A DNA stretch of 5,495 nucleotides from Candidatus Heimdallarchaeota archaeon (GTDB lineage Archaea > Asgardarchaeota > Heimdallarchaeia > Heimdallarchaeales > Kariarchaeaceae), in contig JAOUKW010000289.1 in NCBI GenBank assembly GCA_029882335.1, positions 1 through 5,495 on the forward strand, read 5' to 3'. Below are positions 1 to 5,495 of the stretch, one piece after another. The notes beneath the pieces were generated by a model that did not search any database, had not been told where the DNA came from, and was given only the letters and a program-made list of their open reading frames with translations. The translations under genes were made by a program, and so were the position numbers. Each line of letters opens with the position of its first letter. Position 1 is the first letter of the stretch.

Positions 1-567
1 GATTGTGTTGAAGTCTGCAACTTACTCGGTTTAGAAGGAAATAATTATTTAGTTTTAGCCTCTTCATTAGGTGCAACTACTGTTATATACGCTATGGCTC
101 AGAATGAAATTTTTCCCTCAAATGTAGTACTAGTTGGACCAACAACAGAATTTCGAGTACCATTAACGATTAGACTACTACTTCCAGTTACAAATTATTG
201 GACATATAGAAATATAGGGAAAAAAATCTTAAAGCAGATTGTAATGAGAAAATTTACAGATGAAAAAGCAGATCCTTTTCAAAAGAAAAAATATAGTTTA
301 GCTCTTGATCTCGCGGATCCGGTTAGATTAAAGAAGTGTATTAGAGCTTGGTATAAAACAACAATCTATAATGAATTTCCATTAATTGATGGAAAGCGTT
401 CTTTTTGCTATCTAATCGGTGCTTCCGAAGATAAACTTCATCCTGACCGAGATTCAAAATTAGCTTCTGAATCAATTGAAAATGCAAAATTTATTGATTT
501 AAAAACAAATTCTGCAGCACATGACAAACCTCTGATAGATTTAATTGATAAAACTATAATGAACTAA
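1..567 (+). CDS. Alpha/beta hydrolase, C-terminal part (5' end outside window)
   Basis: The frame is open from base 1 to TAA at 565-567, giving 188 residues; the start lies upstream of the window. Residues 17-25 read strand, then A-S-S-L-G, then helix. This is the nucleophile elbow of the alpha/beta hydrolase fold (small-x-Ser-x-Gly), with Ser22 as the likely nucleophile. A strand ending in LIGASEDKL places the acid at about Asp144, and NSAAHDKP places the catalytic His at about residue 174, so the triad order Ser-Asp-His is complete. Between them is a helical cap-like stretch (about residues 50-125) rich in Lys and Arg. Such enzymes cleave ester, amide, thioester or C-C bonds; the substrate cannot be read from this fragment. 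The first in-frame ATG (94) lies after the nucleophile and is not a credible start. It converges on the PLP enzyme gene and overlaps its end by 14 bases. The fold call is fairly sure, the substrate unknown. Confidence 0.72.
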   Translation, partial: DCVEVCNLLGLEGNNYLVLASSLGATTVIYAMAQNEIFPSNVVLVGPTTEFRVPLTIRLLLPVTNYWTYRNIGKKILKQIVMRKFTDEKADPFQKKKYSLALDLADPVRLKKCIRAWYKTTIYNEFPLIDGKRSFCYLIGASEDKLHPDRDSKLASESIENAKFIDLKTNSAAHDKPLIDLIDKTIMN

Positions 568-1498
568 AATAATTAGTCAGTTCAACATTGCCACCACTTA
601 GAATAATTCCAACTTTTGTATTAGGTATTATATCATTATTTTTGGCTAATTTAATTATAGCAGCTAATGGAACTGCACCAGAGGGTTCTACAATTAATTT
701 CATACGAGTCCATAAAAACTCCATAGCAGATTTAATTTCTTCTTCAGATACAAGAATTATATCATCCACGTATTTGGAGATATATTTGAATGTTCTATTT
801 GATAAAGTAGTTCTCAACCCATCTGCAATAGTATTTGGTGTAACTTGATCGTGAAGAACGCTGTTTTTAAATGACAAATACGCATCATTTGCCATTTCTG
901 GTTCTGCACCAAATACAGATTGTACTGCATTACTTTCTTTGCAATATATCGCGGTTCCACTTAACAAACCTCCACCACCACAGGGAGTAATCATTATATC
1001 AAGTCTGTAGTCATCAGTAAATTCTTTACTAGCAGTAGCAGCACCTGCGATCACCATATCATTATCATATGGATGAATTAAGGTAAGATTATTTTTTTTT
1101 ATCAAAGCATTACATGTATCTTCCCGGTCCTGAATTGTTGATTCACTAAAAACAACCTCTGCTCCATACTGTTTGGTTGCTTGTATTTTAACCAAGGGAG
1201 CGTTTTTTGGCATAACAATAGTAGTATCAATTGACAATAACTTACCAACCAAAGCTACTGCTTGAGCATGGTTTCCTGATGAATGAGTAATAATTCCATT
1301 TTTTTTGTTTTCTTCAGAAAGATTATAAATCGCATTATATGCACCTCTAAACTTAAAAGCACCAATTCTCTGAAAATTCTCACATTTTAAATAAACATCC
1401 AATCCTGTTTGTTCATTCAATGTCCTAGAGGTCATTACTGGAGTTTTATTTGAAACATTTTCAAGAAGCTTTGCAGCCTGTAAAATTTTATTAATCAT
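554..1498 (-). CDS. PLP-dependent threonine dehydratase / serine racemase-like enzyme
   Basis: A complete 314-residue, fold-type II PLP enzyme. Family members deaminate threonine or serine to 2-oxo acids, racemise serine, or deaminate threo-3-hydroxyaspartate. Visible motifs: FKFRGA with the PLP Schiff-base Lys49; THSSGNHAQA at 71-80, where Ser74 matches the re-face catalytic Ser of serine racemase and Asn76 is the cofactor-ring contact; the tetraglycine phosphate loop GGGGL at 174-178; RMKLIVEPSGA at 265-275; and SGGN at 301-304. Glu199, Ala203 and Asp205 (in GAEPEMANDA) align with the divalent-metal site of mammalian serine racemase (Glu210, Ala214, Asp216). There is no C-terminal ACT domain, so it is not the feedback-regulated biosynthetic IlvA type. 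The ATG at 1498 gives the usual N-terminus; no Shine-Dalgarno is seen, and a TATA-like box lies 23-32 bases upstream, suggesting a leaderless message. It could also be read through from the epimerase gene 43 bases upstream. Family is sure; the exact reaction is not. Confidence 0.93.
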   Translation of the reverse strand: MINKILQAAKLLENVSNKTPVMTSRTLNEQTGLDVYLKCENFQRIGAFKFRGAYNAIYNLSEENKKNGIITHSSGNHAQAVALVGKLLSIDTTIVMPKNAPLVKIQATKQYGAEVVFSESTIQDREDTCNALIKKNNLTLIHPYDNDMVIAGAATASKEFTDDYRLDIMITPCGGGGLLSGTAIYCKESNAVQSVFGAEPEMANDAYLSFKNSVLHDQVTPNTIADGLRTTLSNRTFKYISKYVDDIILVSEEEIKSAMEFLWTRMKLIVEPSGAVPLAAIIKLAKNNDIIPNTKVGIILSGGNVELTNYFSSL

Positions 1499-1520
1499 AT
1501 TTTAATCAATTTATTTAGAT

Positions 1521-1530
1521 TTAATATAGT
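1521..1530 (-). promoter_or_regulatory. TATA-like box for the PLP enzyme gene
   Basis: On the minus strand this reads ACTATATTAA and spans 23-32 bases before the ATG at 1498. In archaea a TATA box centred about 27 bases before transcription start would put the start at or next to the ATG, giving a leaderless message. This fits the lack of any purine-rich Shine-Dalgarno sequence in the 43-base gap. The region is AT-rich, so a chance match is possible. Confidence 0.4.
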
Positions 1531-1541
1531 TTATCTGTGAA

Positions 1542-2456
1542 TCAGGATAATATATCTTCGAGGGTACTATGTATTGAAGGATATTTGAATTGAAATCCTG
1601 TCTTTTGAATTTTAGAACATGAGACTTTTCTACCGTCTAATAATAATTTAGCTCTTTCACCTAAAACAATATGTAGAATAAATCCGGGAATAAAAGTCCA
1701 AGTCCATCTACCAAGTATTTTACCTCCAATTTTTGCTATTTCTTTCATTTGCATAGGTTCGGGTGACACTCCATTATAAATTCCATTTATATTATCATTT
1801 TCTAAACCCCATAATAGCAAGTTAACAAAATCTGCAACATGAAGCCAACTATACCATTGTTTACCCGAACCAACCCAACCGCCAACAAAGAATTTATGAG
1901 GAATAAACATTTTTTCGGCAGTCTTATTTGTTTTTGAAAAAGCGACACCCATCCTATACACAATTGTTCTCAGATTCGGTAAATTATTGTTAAGTACACT
2001 ATTTTCCCATTGTTTAGCAAGACTACCAATAAAGCTATCGGAATTTGTATCATCTTCATTATATGAATAATCAGATCCATCGGATGGATAATAATCAACC
2101 CCAGAAACACTAACAATAACCTTAGGTTTATTTTGAGCCTGATTAATGGCATGAATTAAATTTAAACCAACATCAACTCTGCTTTTTATTAACTCTTTTT
2201 TTCTGTTTTTAGTCCAACGTTTATCAAATATATTAGCCCCTGCAAGATTAATAATTCCATCATGACCATTTACCTCATTAGTCCATGATTCTATTTTATT
2301 AGGATTCCCTTCAACTAAATTTACAGTTGCTTTCCATTTATTTTTTACATTGCTGATGTTTCGAGTGAGTACAGTAACCTCATGATTCTTTTTCAATAAC
2401 TCATCTACCAGTATATTCCCAACTATTCCAGTACCACCAGTAATAAAAACTTTCAT
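1542..2456 (-). CDS. TIGR01777-type NAD(P)-binding epimerase/oxidoreductase (SDR39U1-like)
   Basis: A complete 304-residue extended short-chain dehydrogenase-like protein, the usual length for the TIGR01777 family. The N-terminal Rossmann fold begins MKVFITGGTGIVG, with the dinucleotide glycines at 7, 10 and 13. Family signposts follow in order: NLAGANI (70-76), RWTKNRKKELIKSRV (80-94), SVSGVDYYP (116-124), YRMGVAFSK (167-175), and the GGWVGSGKQWYSWLHVADF block (192-210) that matches the family's GxGxQWxxWIHxxD signature. The C-terminal DUF1731-like tail has LGERAKLLLDGRKV (265-278) and GFQFKYPSI (287-295). A classical YxxxK catalytic pair is not evident around Tyr122-Tyr123, as is common in this family, whose reaction and substrate remain largely undefined. 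It is probably cytosolic: no signal peptide. The ATG at 2456 gives the canonical N-terminus. No Shine-Dalgarno is visible. It ends with TGA 43 bases before the PLP enzyme gene on the same strand, so co-transcription is possible. Confidence 0.9.
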   Translation of the reverse strand: MKVFITGGTGIVGNILVDELLKKNHEVTVLTRNISNVKNKWKATVNLVEGNPNKIESWTNEVNGHDGIINLAGANIFDKRWTKNRKKELIKSRVDVGLNLIHAINQAQNKPKVIVSVSGVDYYPSDGSDYSYNEDDTNSDSFIGSLAKQWENSVLNNNLPNLRTIVYRMGVAFSKTNKTAEKMFIPHKFFVGGWVGSGKQWYSWLHVADFVNLLLWGLENDNINGIYNGVSPEPMQMKEIAKIGGKILGRWTWTFIPGFILHIVLGERAKLLLDGRKVSCSKIQKTGFQFKYPSIHSTLEDILS

Positions 2457-2478
2457 ATGAGAATAATAACGGTTAATG

Positions 2479-2488
2479 TTATTTAATT
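2479..2488 (-). promoter_or_regulatory. TATA-like box for the epimerase gene
   Basis: The minus strand reads AATTAAATAA, 23-32 bases before the ATG at 2456, the same distance as the box before the PLP enzyme gene. The shared spacing and the lack of a Shine-Dalgarno in both cases support archaeal leaderless promoters. Each box alone is weak evidence in DNA this AT-rich. Confidence 0.42.
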
Positions 2489-2531
2489 AATGAGGTGTAT
2501 TATTGGTATTTGTCCAAATAATATTTACTTT

Positions 2532-2622
2532 TGATCTAATGTAAGTTAACAATTGTATAATACAAGGGTGCTTAAGAAGAATTTATTAACGATGATCTAA
2601 TAATTTTACTTGGAATAATACA
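2532..2622. repeat. Imperfect tandem duplication in the divergent intergenic region
   Basis: TGATCTAAT occurs at 2532-2540 and again at 2593-2601 (61 bases apart). ATAATACA occurs at 2557-2564 and again at 2615-2622 (58 bases apart). The two words keep order and nearly the same internal spacing (16 and 13 bases). The bases before each first word are also similar (an AATATTTAC-like and an AATTTATTAAC-like stretch), and both units run into a G-rich patch (AAGGGTG and GGAGAAGGTGAT). This suggests an old duplication of about 60 bases, or paired regulator sites, upstream of the ATPase. Chance similarity in AT-rich DNA is not excluded. Confidence 0.4.
2579..2588 (+). promoter_or_regulatory. Candidate BRE/TATA promoter for the P-type ATPase
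   Basis: A purine-rich AAGAAG (2574-2579) runs into AATTTATTA, resembling an archaeal TFB-recognition element followed by a TATA box. Transcription would start near 2610, leaving a leader of about 30 bases that includes the Shine-Dalgarno. A competing candidate is GTATAATAC at 2555-2563, which would give a longer leader. Confidence 0.3.
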
Positions 2623-2634
2623 GGAGAAGGTGAT
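2623..2634 (+). promoter_or_regulatory. Shine-Dalgarno of the P-type ATPase, fixing a GTG start
   Basis: GGAGAAGGTGAT contains GGTGAT at 2629-2634, complementary to the 16S rRNA 3' tail, with 7 bases before the GTG at 2642. An in-frame TAA at 2639-2641 directly abuts the GTG, so no start further upstream is possible. The first in-frame ATG comes about 66 codons later, inside the first membrane segment. The GTG is therefore the start. This contrasts with the two minus-strand genes, which show no such site. Confidence 0.75.
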
Positions 2635-2641
2635 ATCGTAA

Positions 2642-5495
2642 GTGATTCAAGATAATCGGGAAGAAAGCGAAATTATTTATTCAGGACATGAATTATCTTT
2701 GGATGAATTAAAAGTTATTCTTAACACAGATTTTGAAAATGGTTTGAGTTCAAAAGAAGCGGAGAAACGGTTGTCACAAGTTGGACCAAATAAAATTATT
2801 ACACCAAAGCCCAATCCTTGGAAAGTATATTTTGCACCTATGTTAGATTTTCTAATCACAGTATATCTAATAATGACAGGAATTATGATAATTTTGGCAA
2901 TTTGGGTAGAAGGTATCTTCTCTAAAATCTCATTTTGGTTTGTGATGATCGCTTTAAATATGATTATTGCAATATTTCAACAATATAAAGCACAGAAAAA
3001 AGTAGAAGCATTGCAGAAGTTAAGCCCTCCTATGACGAATGTAATTAGAAATAATAACACATTAGAAATTAGCTCAGATTCACTGGTACCTGGAGATATA
3101 ATAGAATTATCTACAGGAGATATGATCCCTGCAGATTCAAGAATTGTTCTTTCCTCAAATCTTGCGGTCAATGAAGCAAGTCTAACTGGTGAATCCATTC
3201 CAGTAGAAAAATCAAATCTAAAAGGAGAACCCCTTGAAGTATTAGAACCCATAGCAAATAGGACAAATATGCTATATTTAGGAACTTTTGTTCAAATAGG
3301 TAAAGGAATTGCAGTAGTAATTAAAACTGGAAATAATACAGAATTAGGAAGTATAGCAAATACCATGGCCAGCATGCAAACCATGGACATCCCATTACGG
3401 AGAAAAGTAAATGCCCTAGGAAGAAGGCTATCAATAGTAATGATAGTATTCTTAATCATCAAAATGCTTATATCGGTCAATAGGCATGGAATTGCTACGA
3501 ATACATTTGCAGAAGACCTAGCAGATGCGATTATAACAGCGATGGCAGTAATGCCAATAAATATCCCCCTTTTAACAACAATTGTTCTGGTTTCCGGTGT
3601 TTTGCAGATGGCTAAAAGCAAAGTAGTTGTTAAAGAATTATCTGTAGTAGAAACACTTGGAAGATGTTCAGTACTATGTTCGGATAAAACAGGTACCATG
3701 ACTACATCTGAGATGACTGTAAAACTGATCTATGATACAGAACAATATTATGGAGTACACGTAACAAACGATTATAGAAAAAATAATCTGTGTATCTTAC
3801 CTCAAGATAAAATTGATGATTTCTTGAATCAAACCCTATCATCCGAATGGGAATATGAAAGGTTAGATGAAATTGAACAGGGATCAACATTAGAATTGGC
3901 ATTAACCTCTGCTGTATTAAACAATGACGCTCAAATATTAAATCCAAATCATAGCGTCGATGAAAAAATAAAAATTATAGGAAATGCCACTGATGGGGCT
4001 TTAATGATGCTTGCAATGGCTCAAGGATTTAATGAAGACGAAATAAAAGGTAGATATATAAAATATCGAGATTATCCTTTTGAATCTAGATTAAAAAGAA
4101 TGAGTCGATTATTTAATGATACAAAAGAAAATGACTTTATGTTACTTTGCAAAGGAGCAACAGAATTTGTTTTGCCTCTCTGTAATAAAATAGGAGATGA
4201 AAATAATACCAGATCATTAACTGAGGAAAAAAAACAAGAAATATTACAAAAAGTCAATAGTTTTGCAGAGGAAGGATATAGAGTAATTTCTTTAGCTTAT
4301 CGATCAATGAATTCATTTAATTCTAATGAAGATACAAAAATAGAAAGAGAATTACTAGAACAATCAATGACTTACATTGGGTTCTCAATTATCTTTGATC
4401 CACCAAGACCAGGGGTAAAGGAAGCAGTTACTCAACTCGATCAAGCGAGAGTATTTCCCATTATGATTACAGGAGATTCAATTGTTACTGCAGCTACCAT
4501 AGCCCGTCAAATTGGCATTCTTGATCCAGATGAAATGGTTATCGAGGGTAAGGACGCAGAGAATTTACCTGATGATGAATTTTTTAAAGTATCAGTGTTT
4601 GCAAGAGTTTCACCTAAAGATAAAGAAATTATTGTTAGTAGATATCAATCAAGAGGTGATGTTGTAGCAATGACTGGAGATGGTGTGAATGATGCATTAG
4701 CAATTACCAAAGCAGATGCAGGAATTTCAATGGGAATTACAGGTACAGAAGTAACCAAAGAAGCAGCAGATTTGATAATTACTGATGATTCTTATGTATC
4801 AATTGTCAAGGGAATTTATGAAGGAAGAAATCTCTTTGAAAAAATTAGAATAATGATTTTATTCTATTTAACAGTTAATTTAGGAGAAGCTTTGCTATAT
4901 TTTACTACTTCATTTACTCCAGGATTTTATCTAATTAATCAATGGCAGAGAATTTACATATTTAGTATTGTTCATGCATTTCCAGTTTTAGCTCTTATTT
5001 TTGGACCACCTGATGATGACATAATGAAATTAAAACCAAGAAATAATGATTCATTAATATCTAAAGAATTAGTTTATTTAATTGTTATTTTTTCCACATC
5101 CTATTTTATCCTAATGTCATCAATTTATTTCATGACATATAATGATATAATCGGTACAAATCTAGTCAATTCTAGAGATACATGGTTACAAATCTCATCT
5201 AGACCAAATAATATACAAAACCCAATTCATTTAAATCAAGCAAAAGCAAGAACTATGCTAATTTCAATGATGTATCTAACTGAATCATTTATGATATTAA
5301 GCATAAGAAGACTAAACAAAAATATAATCAATGCAACTAAAAAAGATGCTAATTTATTTGTTCTATTTCTTATTTTACTTTCCCCTATTTTACATTTTAT
5401 TATCATGTATTCAACCTATGTTCAGAATCAATTATATTCCCTTGGCTTTCAATTTGATATTATTCAATTATCTTTTATCGATTTGATTATTGTAT
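2642..5495 (+). CDS. P-type cation-transporting ATPase, Ca2+-ATPase-like, atypical ion site (3' end outside window)
   Basis: The frame is open from GTG 2642 to the window edge: 951 residues, no frameshift. Order of parts: cation-ATPase N-terminal domain (about 15-60), M1-M2 (63-116), actuator domain with the TGES dephosphorylation loop (182-185), M3-M4 (263-320), phosphorylation motif CSDKTGT with Asp348, nucleotide domain with GNATDGAL (447-454) and KGA (504-506), DPPRPG (586-591), TGD (610-612), MTGDGVND Mg2+ hinge (677-684), then M5 to M10. The C-terminal four-helix block, including LSPILHF (M9), matches Ca2+-ATPases; probably only 20-30 residues are missing, inside or after M10. It is an integral membrane pump that uses ATP and an aspartyl-phosphate intermediate. 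Oddities: M4 has PINIP (305-309) for PEGLP, and M6 has FSIVHA (774-779) for NLVTDG, while Asn746, Glu749 (M5) and Glu881 (M8) of Ca2+ site I remain. The family is certain; the transported ion is not. An intact catalytic core argues against a pseudogene. Confidence 0.95.
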   Translation, partial: MIQDNREESEIIYSGHELSLDELKVILNTDFENGLSSKEAEKRLSQVGPNKIITPKPNPWKVYFAPMLDFLITVYLIMTGIMIILAIWVEGIFSKISFWFVMIALNMIIAIFQQYKAQKKVEALQKLSPPMTNVIRNNNTLEISSDSLVPGDIIELSTGDMIPADSRIVLSSNLAVNEASLTGESIPVEKSNLKGEPLEVLEPIANRTNMLYLGTFVQIGKGIAVVIKTGNNTELGSIANTMASMQTMDIPLRRKVNALGRRLSIVMIVFLIIKMLISVNRHGIATNTFAEDLADAIITAMAVMPINIPLLTTIVLVSGVLQMAKSKVVVKELSVVETLGRCSVLCSDKTGTMTTSEMTVKLIYDTEQYYGVHVTNDYRKNNLCILPQDKIDDFLNQTLSSEWEYERLDEIEQGSTLELALTSAVLNNDAQILNPNHSVDEKIKIIGNATDGALMMLAMAQGFNEDEIKGRYIKYRDYPFESRLKRMSRLFNDTKENDFMLLCKGATEFVLPLCNKIGDENNTRSLTEEKKQEILQKVNSFAEEGYRVISLAYRSMNSFNSNEDTKIERELLEQSMTYIGFSIIFDPPRPGVKEAVTQLDQARVFPIMITGDSIVTAATIARQIGILDPDEMVIEGKDAENLPDDEFFKVSVFARVSPKDKEIIVSRYQSRGDVVAMTGDGVNDALAITKADAGISMGITGTEVTKEAADLIITDDSYVSIVKGIYEGRNLFEKIRIMILFYLTVNLGEALLYFTTSFTPGFYLINQWQRIYIFSIVHAFPVLALIFGPPDDDIMKLKPRNNDSLISKELVYLIVIFSTSYFILMSSIYFMTYNDIIGTNLVNSRDTWLQISSRPNNIQNPIHLNQAKARTMLISMMYLTESFMILSIRRLNKNIINATKKDANLFVLFLILLSPILHFIIMYSTYVQNQLYSLGFQFDIIQLSFIDLIIV

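Noticed and set aside
631..643. T-rich stretch after the hydrolase as an archaeal terminator
   Set aside because: Only five consecutive T, about 70 bases past the stop and inside the opposing gene; too weak to call.
588..848. 86-codon plus-strand open frame with a hydrophobic N-terminus
   Set aside because: It lies entirely antisense to the well-supported PLP enzyme gene, has no Shine-Dalgarno, and resembles no family; it is a shadow frame.
1091..1306. Homopolymer tracts (nine T at 1092-1100, eight T at 1299-1306) inside the PLP enzyme as possible phase-variation sites
   Set aside because: The reading frame is intact, Lys/Asn codons give such runs readily in AT-rich DNA, and no contingency gene function is suggested.
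1970..2152. 60-codon minus-strand open frame inside the epimerase gene
   Set aside because: It is out of frame within a coding region whose conserved motifs continue through it; low-complexity Ile/Leu/Met content reflects AT-rich codons.
2549..2556. Perfect 8-base palindrome ACAATTGT as an operator
   Set aside because: It is short, does not extend on either side, and is expected by chance in this composition.
2531..2561. Bacterial sigma-70-like promoter, TTGATC then TATAAT
   Set aside because: The spacing is 19 bases, longer than the optimum, and such words are common in AT-rich DNA; the other signals look archaeal. It remains an alternative if the source proves bacterial.
3292..3699. 135-codon minus-strand open frame (and others at 2677-2859, 2977-3252, 3702-3947, 4072-4257)
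   Set aside because: All are antisense to the continuous P-type ATPase frame, which has every family motif; no independent signals support them.

Overview
The window is AT-rich and densely coded. It most likely comes from a low-GC archaeon. The two minus-strand genes have no Shine-Dalgarno sequence, but each has an A/T-rich TATA-like box about 23-32 bases before its ATG, the arrangement expected for leaderless archaeal transcripts. The plus-strand P-type ATPase has a GTG start behind GGTGAT, which matches the archaeal 16S tail (AUCACCUCC). A Nitrososphaeria-like (thaumarchaeal) source would fit, but this is inference; no taxonomic marker is present and an AT-rich bacterium is not excluded.

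Layout. (1) Bases 1-567, plus strand: the C-terminal 188 residues of an alpha/beta hydrolase, with nucleophile elbow, acid and histidine in order. (2) Bases 554-1498, minus strand: a complete fold-type II PLP enzyme of the threonine dehydratase / serine racemase group. Its last codons overlap the hydrolase end by 14 bases, tail to tail. (3) Bases 1542-2456, minus strand: a complete TIGR01777-type NAD(P)-binding epimerase-like oxidoreductase, 43 bases upstream of the PLP enzyme and on the same strand. (4) Bases 2457-2641: a 185-base divergent intergenic region with promoter signals for both sides and an apparent imperfect tandem duplication of about 60 bases. (5) Bases 2642-5495, plus strand: the first 951 residues of a large P-type cation ATPase that runs off the window inside its last membrane segment.

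No shared pathway is evident; the neighbours look like separate housekeeping or accessory functions. The most interesting point is the ATPase. Its overall architecture is Ca2+-ATPase-like (P2), with all catalytic motifs intact, but the M4 PEGLP motif reads PINIP and the M6 NLVTDG motif reads FSIVHA. Two classical ion-binding carboxylates are therefore replaced by Ile and His, while the M5 Asn/Glu and the M8 Glu of Ca2+ site I remain. The ion it moves is probably not that of textbook Ca2+ pumps. No CRISPR array, tRNA, rRNA, insertion sequence or defence system was seen.
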